A stretch of DNA of 39,099 nucleotides, from contig NZ_JAEULP010000011.1 of the NCBI RefSeq assembly GCF_016792905.1, positions 1 through 39,099 of the forward strand. Direction: 5' to 3'. The notes under the pieces are model-generated. The model saw only the letters and a program-made list of their open reading frames with translations, did no database searches and was not told where the DNA came from. Below are positions 25,807-33,312 of this stretch, piece after piece. Within the stretch, counting starts at the first letter, position 1. The number at the start of each line of letters is the position of its first letter. Made by a program: the position numbers and the translations under genes. Origin of the DNA: Tabrizicola sp. Lineage in GTDB: Bacteria; Pseudomonadota; Alphaproteobacteria; Rhodobacterales; Rhodobacteraceae.

Positions 25807-27030
25807 TCAAAGACCCGACTTCAGGATTTCCACCCATTTGGCCTGGGCTTCGTCGGCGGGCATGTCCGACTTCCAGAATTCGACCATCAGGTCCTCGGCC
25901 TGCTTCTGCACGTCCGGGTTCCAGTTCATGTCGCCCGACGGGACGATGTTGCCACCGGCCAGGATCTTCAGGCCCTTCTTCATGCAGTCGTTGGCGGCCG
26001 ACAGGTCGACGTCGCCGCGGATCGGCAAGGAGCCTTTCTTCAGGTTGAACGCGACCTGCACTTCCGGGCTGACCAGCAGGGCCGCCAGACGCTTCTGCGC
26101 CGCTTCCTTGTCCGGATCGTCCAGTTTCGGGAAGTAGAAGGCGTCGCCTCCGGTCGAGATGTATTCGTTCAGGCCCAGACCCGGCAGGCAGGTATAGTCC
26201 TTGCCCGCAACCTTGCCCGCAACCTGGAATTCACCCTGCGCCCAGTCGCCCATGATCTGGCCGGCCGCTTCGCCGGTGATCACCAGGTTCGTCGCCTGGT
26301 TCCAGTCCTGCACCGTCGACTTCGCCGCCAGCTTGCGGGCATCCGCCGCAGCCTGGAAGACCTTGGCGTATTCCGGCCCGGCCGCCACGTCCATGTTCTT
26401 GTCGATGTTCACGGCCTTCCAGGCATCAAGCCCGGCCACCGCGATCTGCATCGCGCCGAAGGCCAGGTTCGACTGCCAGGGCTGGTTGCCCAGCGCCAGC
26501 GGAATCTTGCCCGCTGCTTCGACCTGCGGGGCGGTCGCCACGAATTCGTTCCAGTTGGCCGGAACCGGCAGTCCCAGGTCCTCGTAGACCTTGTTGTTCA
26601 GCCACAGCCATTCCGGCGAGTGGATGTTCACCGGCGCGCAGTAGATCTTGCCGTCGACGGTGCAGGCGTCCAGCAGCGACGGCGGATAGACCACGTCCTT
26701 CCAGTGGTTCGCTTCCGCCACATCGGTCAGGTCCAGCATCAGCCCGGCTTCGACCAGTTCCAGCGCCTGCTGGCCGTGGTTGAACTGGGTCGCGCCCATC
26801 GGGTCGCCGCCGGTGATGCGGCTGATCATGATCGGACGCGCCGTGCCGCCGCCGCCCGCGATCGCGCCGTCGACCCATTTGTCGCCCGAAGCGTCGAACG
26901 CCTTGGCCAGCTCGGCCACCGCCGCAGCCTCGCCGCCGCTCGTCCACCAATGCGTGACTTCAAGCTCGGTCGCCATGGCGGGCATCGCCACGGTTGCACA
27001 CAAAAGCGCCGTCAGTTTCTTCAGTTTCAT
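25807..27030 (-). CDS. Sugar ABC transporter substrate-binding protein (CUT1)
   Basis: Periplasmic sugar-binding protein (407 aa), SBP family 1. The signal peptide MKLKKLTALLCATVAMPAMA is cut before TELEVTHWWTSGGE. The strings AGGGGTARPIMISRITGGDPMGATQFNHGQQALEL and GQIMGDWAQGEF resemble glucose/mannose-type binding proteins (GtsA-like). Several cysteines (LLDACTVDGKIYC, DYTCLPG, ANDCMKKG) may form disulfides. A GGGAGG site precedes ATG 27030. It is the first gene of the minus-strand carbohydrate operon, whose promoter region holds two palindromic operators. The ligand is probably a mannose/glucose- or xylose-containing oligosaccharide, judged from the glycosidases downstream. Confidence 0.9.
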   Translation of the reverse strand: MKLKKLTALLCATVAMPAMATELEVTHWWTSGGEAAAVAELAKAFDASGDKWVDGAIAGGGGTARPIMISRITGGDPMGATQFNHGQQALELVEAGLMLDLTDVAEANHWKDVVYPPSLLDACTVDGKIYCAPVNIHSPEWLWLNNKVYEDLGLPVPANWNEFVATAPQVEAAGKIPLALGNQPWQSNLAFGAMQIAVAGLDAWKAVNIDKNMDVAAGPEYAKVFQAAADARKLAAKSTVQDWNQATNLVITGEAAGQIMGDWAQGEFQVAGKVAGKDYTCLPGLGLNEYISTGGDAFYFPKLDDPDKEAAQKRLAALLVSPEVQVAFNLKKGSLPIRGDVDLSAANDCMKKGLKILAGGNIVPSGDMNWNPDVQKQAEDLMVEFWKSDMPADEAQAKWVEILKSGL

Positions 27031-27043
27031 CCGTTCCTCCCGG

Positions 27044-27063
27044 TTTCTAAATCGTTATAGAAA
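27044..27063. promoter_or_regulatory. LacI-type operator, proximal site
   Basis: TTTCTAAATCGTTATAGAAA is an imperfect palindrome (six outer bases perfect on each side, central CG) 13 bases before the sugar-binding-protein gene. The central CG is typical of LacI/GalR-family operators. The centre is 21 bp, two helical turns, from the second site at 27068-27081. Confidence 0.6.
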
Positions 27064-27067
27064 CAGC

Positions 27068-27081
27068 CTATAACGTTATAG
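27068..27081. promoter_or_regulatory. LacI-type operator, distal site, over a candidate promoter
   Basis: CTATAACGTTATAG is a perfect 14-bp palindrome with central CG. It overlaps a possible minus-strand promoter, TTGATC (27089-27094) - 16 bases - TATAGG (27067-27072). The divergent LacI-family gene starts 271 bases away. Binding at both sites would cover the promoter and the transcription start of the transporter operon. Confidence 0.65.
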
Positions 27082-27351
27082 TTTTGTCGATCAACACATC
27101 TTTTCGCTTGTTTGCCCCCTCGCCCCAAGTTTTGATCGGGGGGTAAATCCACGCGATTCCGCGTGGTGTCCCGCGCCGGAAGAGACCGATGCCGCAGTGC
27201 CGAAATCCCGCTGAAACGCTTGCCGGACTGGCACTTGCCTTCTCGCGACGGCCGCGGGTTTCTGCATCTGCGAAGGTAGCGCTATCATCCGAATCAGCGG
27301 AATCGCTTTCCGCGATCGGCGGGCGGTATCCTGGCGAAAGAGAGGCGTGTG

Positions 27352-28422
27352 ATGCCGCTCCCCTCTGATCCGCCTCCACTCCCGTTCCCCGATTCGGGCC
27401 CCGAGCGTCCGACGCTCAAGACCATCGCCGCCGCGACCGGCCTCGCCGTCGCCACCGTTTCCCGCGCGCTCAAGGATGCCCCCGACATCGGCGAGGACAC
27501 CAAGCGCCGCGTCCGCGAGACCGCCGCCCGGCTCGGCTACCGCCCGAACCGCGCGGGCGTCCGCCTGCGCACCGGCAAGACCAATGTCATCGCGCTGGTC
27601 CTGTCGACCGAAACCGACGTGATGAACCATACCTCGCGCCTGATCTATTCCATCGCCTCTGCCCTGCGCGGCACCGCCTACCATCTCGTCGTGATGCCCT
27701 TCTTTCCCGACCAGGACCCGATGGAACCGATCCGCTACCTGGTCGAGACCGAAAGTGCCGACGGGGTGATCCTGAACCAGACCAAGGAAGACGATCCCCG
27801 CATCCGCTACATGACCGAACGGCACTTCCCCTTTGCCGCGCATGGCCGCACCAGCATGGGCCTTGACCACCCCTATTTCGACTTCGACAACGAGGCCTTC
27901 GCCCGCCTTGCCGTGCGGACCTTGGTTGGGCGCAGACGGCACCGCCTCCTGCTCGTGCCCCCGCCCCGCTCCCACATGTATTCGCGGCACATGATCTACG
28001 GCTTTTCGGACGAGGCCGCACTTCTTGGCGCACCGTTCGAAATCGCCGCCACCGTGACCTCGGACAGTGGCGGCGATCCGGTGGAAGCCGCCGTCTTCGC
28101 GCGCTTCGCTGAACCGAATGCGCCCGACGGCCTCCTGCTCGGGTCCACAACCGCCGCCATGGCCGCCATCGCCGCCGCCGAACGCAGCGGCCGTTTGCTC
28201 GGCCGCGACTTCGATGTCGTCGCGAAAGAGGCAGTGCCGATGCTGCGCCGCTTCCGGCAGGACATCATCATCATCCGCGAAGACGTTGGCCGCGCAGGGG
28301 AATTCCTCGCCCGCGCCCTCGTCGCCGCCATCGAGAAACGCGACTGGGCCGACCAGCAGGGGCTGGAGGTGCCGGACAAGGTGGACATGGGTCCGAACGG
28401 GCAAACAGGAGAACGAAGATGA
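27352..28422 (+). CDS. LacI-family transcriptional regulator
   Basis: LacI/GalR regulator (356 aa). ATG 27352 follows AGAGG by six bases; GTG 27349 is a possible alternative. After a proline-rich N-terminal tail of about 20 residues comes the HTH TLKTIAAATGLAVATVSRALKDAPDIGEDTKRRVRETAARLGYRPN, including the hinge region. The effector domain is periplasmic-binding-protein-like (NVIALVLSTETDVMNHT, ADGVILNQTKEDDPRI). It is transcribed away from the transporter operon and overlaps the next isomerase gene by ATGA, so regulator, isomerase and dehydrogenase share an mRNA. A small hairpin (27297-27313) lies upstream. Likely a repressor acting at the palindromes at 27044-27081; the inducing sugar is unknown. 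Confidence 0.9.
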   Translation: MPLPSDPPPLPFPDSGPERPTLKTIAAATGLAVATVSRALKDAPDIGEDTKRRVRETAARLGYRPNRAGVRLRTGKTNVIALVLSTETDVMNHTSRLIYSIASALRGTAYHLVVMPFFPDQDPMEPIRYLVETESADGVILNQTKEDDPRIRYMTERHFPFAAHGRTSMGLDHPYFDFDNEAFARLAVRTLVGRRRHRLLLVPPPRSHMYSRHMIYGFSDEAALLGAPFEIAATVTSDSGGDPVEAAVFARFAEPNAPDGLLLGSTTAAMAAIAAAERSGRLLGRDFDVVAKEAVPMLRRFRQDIIIIREDVGRAGEFLARALVAAIEKRDWADQQGLEVPDKVDMGPNGQTGERR

Positions 28423-29474
28423 AGACGATCAAGGGACCGGCTCTGTTCCTGGCGCAATTCGCGGGCGATGCCGCGCCGTTCAACTCGTGGAAGTCCATCA
28501 CCCGCTGGGCCGCCGATTGCGGCTATGTCGGTGTGCAGGTTCCCAGCTGGGACGGCCGGTTGTTCGATCTGGAAAAGGCAGCGGCATCAAAGGCCTGGTG
28601 CGACGAGTTCAAGGGAGTTGCGAAGGACGCCGGGATCGGGGTGACAGAGCTGTCCACCCACCTGCAAGGCCAGCTCGTCGCCGTCCATCCTGCCTATGAC
28701 ACCGCCTTCGACGGCTTCGCCGCCCCGGCCGTGCGAGGAAACCCCAGGGCCCGTGCCGACTGGGCGGTGGATCAGGTGAAGAAAGCGCTGACCGCCTCGA
28801 AGAACCTCGGCCTCAGCGCCCAGGCCACTTTCTCCGGTGCGCTCGCCTGGCCCTACCTCTACCCTTGGCCGCAGCGCCCTGCGGGTCTCGTCGAGGAGGC
28901 CTTCGACGAACTTGCCCGCCGCTGGCTGCCGATCCTGAACCACGCCGAGGATTGCGGCGTCGACCTCGCTTTCGAAATCCACCCCGGCGAGGACCTGCAT
29001 GACGGCATCAGCTACGAGATGTTCCTCGACCGCGTGAAGGGCCATGCCCGCGCGAACATGCTTTACGATCCCTCGCACTATGTCCTGCAACATCTTGATT
29101 ACCTGGAACACATCGACATCTACCACGACCGCATCCGCATGTTCCACGTCAAGGACGCCGAGCTGAACCCCACCGGTCGCCAGGGCGTCTACGGCGGCTT
29201 CCAGTCATGGGTGAACCGCGCGGGACGCTTCCGCTCCCCCGGCGACGGGCAGGTCGATTTCGGCGGCATCTTCTCGAAGCTCACGCAATATGGCTTTGAC
29301 GGCTGGGCGGTCGTGGAATGGGAATGCTGCCTGAAACACCCCGAGGACGGTGCCCGCGAAGGCGCGGCCTTTGTCGACGCGCATATCATCCGCGTGACCG
29401 AGAAGGCCTTTGACGATTTCGCGGATGCGGGTACAGATGTTACCGCTAACAGACGCATGCTTGGACTGGAGTAA
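28419..29474 (+). CDS. Xylose-isomerase-like TIM-barrel protein (second copy, longer)
   Basis: Sugar isomerase/epimerase-superfamily TIM barrel (351 aa), about 100 residues longer than the copy at 19709-20458. Metal-ligand positions of the fold are visible in order: LAFEIHPGEDL (Glu), MLYDPSHYVL (Asp/His), RMFHVKDAEL (His/Asp) and WAVVEWECC (Glu). The start overlaps the LacI stop (ATGA), so expression is coupled to the regulator, and the Gfo/Idh gene begins 3 bases after its stop. Its tight linkage to a dehydrogenase repeats the isomerase-dehydrogenase arrangement of the minus arm. Isomerisation of a keto-sugar or cleavage of a keto-glycoside are both possible. Confidence 0.87.
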   Translation: MKTIKGPALFLAQFAGDAAPFNSWKSITRWAADCGYVGVQVPSWDGRLFDLEKAAASKAWCDEFKGVAKDAGIGVTELSTHLQGQLVAVHPAYDTAFDGFAAPAVRGNPRARADWAVDQVKKALTASKNLGLSAQATFSGALAWPYLYPWPQRPAGLVEEAFDELARRWLPILNHAEDCGVDLAFEIHPGEDLHDGISYEMFLDRVKGHARANMLYDPSHYVLQHLDYLEHIDIYHDRIRMFHVKDAELNPTGRQGVYGGFQSWVNRAGRFRSPGDGQVDFGGIFSKLTQYGFDGWAVVEWECCLKHPEDGAREGAAFVDAHIIRVTEKAFDDFADAGTDVTANRRMLGLE

Positions 29475-29477
29475 GCC

Positions 29478-30635
29478 ATGATCGACGCCGCCCATACCGC
29501 CCGCCCCGAACGTCTCCGCCTTGGCATGGTCGGCGGGGGACGCGACGCCTTCATCGGCGCCGTCCACCGCATCGCGGCGCGGATCGACGATCAATATGAA
29601 CTGGTTGCAGGCGCCTTCTCCTCGAACCCGGAAAAGGCCCTCGCCTCCGCGCAAGACCTTGGCGTGCCCCGCGCCTACACCAGCTTTGCGGAAATGGCCG
29701 CCAAGGAAGCCCGCCGCAAGGACGGGATCGACGCCGTCGCCATCGTCACGCCGAACCACATGCACGCCCCCGTCGCGATGCAATTCCTGAAACGCGGCAT
29801 CCATGTCATCTGCGACAAGCCGCTGACCGCCACCCTGCCCGAGGCGAAGAAGCTTGCCAAAGCCGCCGAGGCCTCCGGCGTCGTCTTCGCGCTGACCCAC
29901 AACTACACCGGCTATCCGATGATCCGGCAGGCCAAGGCGATGATCGCGAACGGCGACCTTGGCGAGATCCGCCTCGTCAACGTGGAATACATCCAGGACT
30001 GGCTGACCGAGGCGGTCGACAACAAGCAGGCCGACTGGCGCACCGACCCCGCCCGCTCCGGCGTCGGCGGCTCGACCGGCGACATCGGCACCCATGCCTT
30101 CAACCTTGCGAATTTCGTCTCGGGCCTAACGCTTGACACCCTTGCCGCCGACCTGACGGCCTTCGTCCCCGGTCGCCGCGTCGATGACAACGGCCATGTC
30201 CTGATGCGCTACAAGGGGGGTGCCAAGGGCATGCTCTGGTGCAGCCAGGTCGCGCCCGGCAACGAGAACGGGTTGCGCCTGCGCGTCTATGGCTCGAAGG
30301 GCGGTCTCGAATGGGCGCAGGAGGATCCGAACTACCTCTGGTTCACCCCCTTCGGGCAAGAGAAACGCAAGATCACCCGCGGCGGCGCCGGATCGGGCCC
30401 CGAGGCGGCCCGTGTCACCCGTGTCCCCCCCGGCCACCCCGAAGGCTACCTGGAAGGCTTCGCCAACATCTACAGCGAAGCCGCCCGCGCCATCCGCGCC
30501 GCCAAGACCGGCACCCCGGTCCCGCCCGCCACCACCTTTCCCGGCCTGAAAGAGGGCCTCGAAGGCGTGGCCTTCGTCGACGCCTGCGCCCGCTCCTCGG
30601 CCCGGAACGGCGCCTGGGTGGGGCTGAACCTCTAG
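29478..30635 (+). CDS. Gfo/Idh/MocA family oxidoreductase (second copy)
   Basis: NAD(P)-dependent oxidoreductase (385 aa). The Rossmann motif LGMVGGGRDAFIGAVH (about residues 15-30) differs from the first copy; AIVTPNHMHAPVA and VICDKPLTATLPEAKK with the catalytic Lys follow. The substrate domain has GGSTGDIGTHAFNLANFVSG (Asp and His of the active site) and QDWLTEAVDNKQADWRTDP. GGAG precedes ATG 29478. It closes the plus-strand LacI operon and ends 5 bases before a long hairpin that separates it from the convergent TrgB gene. The GGGRDAFIGAVHR signature is shared by relatives usually annotated as sugar or inositol dehydrogenases, but the substrate is unproven. Confidence 0.88.
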   Translation: MIDAAHTARPERLRLGMVGGGRDAFIGAVHRIAARIDDQYELVAGAFSSNPEKALASAQDLGVPRAYTSFAEMAAKEARRKDGIDAVAIVTPNHMHAPVAMQFLKRGIHVICDKPLTATLPEAKKLAKAAEASGVVFALTHNYTGYPMIRQAKAMIANGDLGEIRLVNVEYIQDWLTEAVDNKQADWRTDPARSGVGGSTGDIGTHAFNLANFVSGLTLDTLAADLTAFVPGRRVDDNGHVLMRYKGGAKGMLWCSQVAPGNENGLRLRVYGSKGGLEWAQEDPNYLWFTPFGQEKRKITRGGAGSGPEAARVTRVPPGHPEGYLEGFANIYSEAARAIRAAKTGTPVPPATTFPGLKEGLEGVAFVDACARSSARNGAWVGLNL

Positions 30636-30640
30636 AAGTG

Positions 30641-30691
30641 GTGGGTTGGCACCCAGCCTACAGGCGCTTTGTAGGGTGGGTGCCAACCCAC
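30641..30691. terminator. 21-bp inverted repeat between convergent genes (REP-like, bidirectional terminator)
   Basis: Arms 30641-30661 and 30671-30691 pair over 21 positions with one mismatch around a 9-base loop. The repeat lies 5 bases after the Gfo/Idh stop and 1 base before the TrgB stop, exactly filling the gap. The motif GGGTGGGTGCCAACCCACC is of a kind I recall between genes in many proteobacteria, so it may be a repetitive extragenic element used as terminator for both transcripts. No T-run is present. Confidence 0.6.
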
Positions 30692-30692
30692 C

Positions 30693-31574
30693 TTACCGCG
30701 CAGCCCGCAACCGTCCCCGTTCCCGCTGCAACCACAGCGCAGTCAGCAACAGCGGCGCATTTCCGATCTCACCCGAGGCCATGACCTCGACCAGCCGGTC
30801 GAAAGACAGAAGGTGGCCCTTGATGTCCTCCGCCTCCTCCGCCGCGCCGAACACCCCCGCCATCCCGTCCGGCAGGTCACAAAGCGCGACGTAGGAAAAG
30901 AGATACTCCGTCACCGCCCCCGGCGTCGGGTAATATTCGGCCACCTTCTCCAGCATGCCCAGGCTCAGCCCGGCTTCCTCCACCGCCTCGCGCCGCGCGG
31001 CTTCTTCCGGCGTCTCGCCCGGGTCGATCCGACCCGCGATCGCCTCAAGCTGCCAGGGCAGCGGATCGCCACGCCCGAACGGGCCCATGCGGAACTGCTC
31101 GATCACAAGCACCCGGTCGCGCAAGGGATCATAGGGCAGCACCGTCACAGCATCGCCGACGACGAAGACTTCCCGCCGCAGCGAGGGGCTCATCCCGCCG
31201 TCGAAGCGACCGTGCCGCAGCTGGTGAACATCGACGCCGAAGAACCCGGCATGCGACGGCTCCGGCACCCCGGCTTCCACCGCGCCCGATCCCGCCCGCA
31301 GTCCGCGCCCCGGCGCCCGGGCGGCCCGGACCCGGCTCGCCGCCTCGACCCGCAGCGATGCAAGCCGCGACGCCACCTGCCCGGGCGTCTGTCTCCCGCA
31401 AGCCCGCATCACCAGCCCGGCCAGCGCCAGAGCCTCGGCCCCGTCGTCCGGCAGACTGGCACCCGCCATGACCGTACCGAAGAACCGAAGCCGCCCTGCC
31501 GCCTCGGTCCCCTCGCGGCCAGCCGTCACCACCGCCCGCAATTCGGGCGGCCAGTCCTCCAGCGGCGGGGTCAT
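30693..31574 (-). CDS. trgB: TrgB-like NUDIX hydrolase
   Basis: NUDIX enzyme (293 aa) matching the arrangement of TrgB, which with TrgA was linked to tellurite resistance in R. sphaeroides. The long frame extends to 31835, but residues before ATG 31574 (MTPPLEDWPPEL) are antisense-like arginine-rich text over trgA. An N-terminal domain of about 150 residues of unclear role precedes the ADP-ribose-pyrophosphatase-like NUDIX fold: VTVLPYDPLRDRVLVIEQFRMGPF, then PWQLEAIAGRIDPGETPEEAARREAVEEAGL, which contains the NUDIX box REAVEEAG with catalytic glutamates. The gene starts 1 base after the trgA stop. The biochemical link between ADP-ribose-type hydrolysis and tellurite resistance is not understood. 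Confidence 0.8.
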   Translation of the reverse strand: MTPPLEDWPPELRAVVTAGREGTEAAGRLRFFGTVMAGASLPDDGAEALALAGLVMRACGRQTPGQVASRLASLRVEAASRVRAARAPGRGLRAGSGAVEAGVPEPSHAGFFGVDVHQLRHGRFDGGMSPSLRREVFVVGDAVTVLPYDPLRDRVLVIEQFRMGPFGRGDPLPWQLEAIAGRIDPGETPEEAARREAVEEAGLSLGMLEKVAEYYPTPGAVTEYLFSYVALCDLPDGMAGVFGAAEEAEDIKGHLLSFDRLVEVMASGEIGNAPLLLTALWLQRERGRLRAAR

Positions 31575-31575
31575 G

Positions 31576-32028
31576 CTATTTCCAGCGCCGCCCGGCGTTT
31601 TCCGACAAGAGCCCGCCCACGATCCCGCCGAACAGGATCGTCCCGAACACGCCCAGCGACAACAGCGCCTCGGACCGCCGCGCCATGACCTGGAACACAT
31701 CCAGGATCGCATCCAGCGCCCCGTCGTAGCGCATCTTGACCGAGTTATCGAGCATCTCGCGCAAGGCCAGCAGGAACAGCGCCGCGACCGCCAGAACCAC
31801 CGCCGTCTTGATCCCCGACCCCGCCGCCTCGACATAGCCCCTGCCGACCGAAGGCCCCATCACCATCCAGCCGATGATCGCTCCGATCAGGGCCGCCCAT
31901 TCCCGCATCGGACCGGCAGCCGAAGCATCAGGCATGTTCATCGCGTAGTAGTTCGACATCACCCAGCCCACGACCGCAAAACAGGCTGCGGCCACAAGCT
32001 TGGCGCCGGTCGGCATTGGTGTCGCCAT
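31576..32028 (-). CDS. trgA: TrgA family membrane protein
   Basis: Small inner-membrane protein (150 aa) resembling the Rhodobacter TrgA family. Four hydrophobic segments are visible: about residues 8-26, 43-58, 72-90 and 120-138. Typical pieces are MPTGAKLVAAACFAVVGWVMS, GPMREWAALIGAIIGWMVMGP, and the C-terminal GTILFGGIVGGLLSENAGRRWK. GAGGG, inside the end of the methyltransferase gene, serves as ribosome-binding site for ATG 32028. It sits between the cyclopropane-synthase-type gene (10-base gap) and trgB (1-base gap). TrgA's mechanism is unknown; membrane position and company with photolyase and lipid-modifying genes suggest a general oxidative or envelope stress role. Confidence 0.78.
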   Translation of the reverse strand: MATPMPTGAKLVAAACFAVVGWVMSNYYAMNMPDASAAGPMREWAALIGAIIGWMVMGPSVGRGYVEAAGSGIKTAVVLAVAALFLLALREMLDNSVKMRYDGALDAILDVFQVMARRSEALLSLGVFGTILFGGIVGGLLSENAGRRWK

Positions 32029-32038
32029 TCGGGAACCC

Positions 32039-33253
32039 TCAGCTGGGACGCGTCACCGTGATCTGCGTCACATCGCAGTTTCCACCCTGGAACGCCCCCG
32101 CGCAAGAGGTCAGGTAGAATTCCCACATCCGCTTGAAACGATCATCGAATCCCAGCTTCTTTACCTCGCCCCAGCGCTCCACAAAGGCCTCGTGCCAGCG
32201 CCGCAGCGTCAGGCTGTAGCTCTCGCCGAACTCGATCGACCCCTTGACCCGCAGCCCCGCCCGCTCCACCTCCGCCCGCAACACCGAAGGCGCCGGCAAC
32301 TTGCCGCCCGGAAAGATGTGCTTCTGGATGAAATCCACGCTGCGGCGGTACATCTGCCAGCGCGCCTCGGCCACCGTGATGATCTGCAAGGTGGCGTTCC
32401 GCCCTGGCTTCAGCCGCTCGCGCAGCGTGTCGAAATAGACCGGCCAGTAATGCTCGCCCACCGCCTCGAACATCTCGATCGAGGCAATGCCGTCATAGCT
32501 GCCGCGTTCGTCGCGGTAGTCCTGCAGCTTGATCTCCACCCGGTCGGCAAGCCCGGCCCGCGCGATGCGCTCCACGGCAAAATCGTGCTGCGCCTGGCTG
32601 ATCGTCAGGCCCGTGACCCGAAGCCCGCGCTCGCTCGCCGCATATTCGGCGAACCCGCCCCAGCCGCAGCCGATCTCCAGCACATGCTCGCCCGGCCGCG
32701 CGCCCATCTGGTCGATCAGGCTGGCATATTTACGCGACTGGGCCGCATCCAGGCTTTCCTGCCCGGTCTCGAACAGCGCCGAGGAATAGGTCATCGTCTC
32801 GTCCAGCCACAGCTGGTAGAAGTCGTTCCCCAGATCATAGTGATAGGCGATGTTCTTCCTCGCCTGCCGCCTCGTATTCGACTGCATCCAGAAGCGCAGC
32901 CGCTCATAGGCCCGCACCAGGCTCATGCCGGGGAAACTGTCGCCGACGATGTTGTTCACCGGGCGCTGGATCAGGTCAAGAAAGGCCTGCAGGTCGGGCG
33001 TCGTCCACCAGCCATCCAGATAGGCGTCGCAGAAGCCCAGGTCGCCTTCGCGCACCAGCCGCGCAAAGAGATCGTCATGGCGCACCTCGATCTCGGCGGC
33101 AACGCCAGGCGCCTTGCCTTCGGCGCGAAAGCGGCGCCCGTCGGGCATCACGAAGTCAAGCCGCCCTTCGCCCAGCCGCCCGGCGATTTCGAAGACCGTG
33201 GCGAACCAGCGCGGCAGGCCGGCCTGTCCTTTCACCGTCGTCAGCACGTCCAT
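32039..33253 (-). CDS. cfa: Cyclopropane-fatty-acyl-phospholipid synthase family methyltransferase
   Basis: SAM-dependent enzyme (404 aa) that adds a methylene or methyl group to unsaturated acyl chains of membrane phospholipids. ATG 33253 (MDVLTTVKG) follows AGGAGGG by 8 bases; the much longer frame upstream is antisense-like text over the photolyase gene. Features: an N-terminal lipid-binding region (GDLGFCDAYLDGWWTTPDLQAFLDL), AYHYDLGNDFYQLWLDETMTYSSALF, SAM site VLEIGCGWGGFAEYAA, GLTISQAQHDFA, SIEMFEAVGEHYW, and FIQKHIFPGGKLP. Length is close to E. coli Cfa (382 aa). It is second in the photolyase operon. Relatives in Rhodobacter also make methylated precursors of furan fatty acids, so that function is an alternative. 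Confidence 0.86.
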   Translation of the reverse strand: MDVLTTVKGQAGLPRWFATVFEIAGRLGEGRLDFVMPDGRRFRAEGKAPGVAAEIEVRHDDLFARLVREGDLGFCDAYLDGWWTTPDLQAFLDLIQRPVNNIVGDSFPGMSLVRAYERLRFWMQSNTRRQARKNIAYHYDLGNDFYQLWLDETMTYSSALFETGQESLDAAQSRKYASLIDQMGARPGEHVLEIGCGWGGFAEYAASERGLRVTGLTISQAQHDFAVERIARAGLADRVEIKLQDYRDERGSYDGIASIEMFEAVGEHYWPVYFDTLRERLKPGRNATLQIITVAEARWQMYRRSVDFIQKHIFPGGKLPAPSVLRAEVERAGLRVKGSIEFGESYSLTLRRWHEAFVERWGEVKKLGFDDRFKRMWEFYLTSCAGAFQGGNCDVTQITVTRPS

Positions 33254-33312
33254 CGGCCCACCCTCCTGGGTCTCTGTCGCTGGCACCAGTTTCACCAAAG
33301 TCCGCTCGTCGC

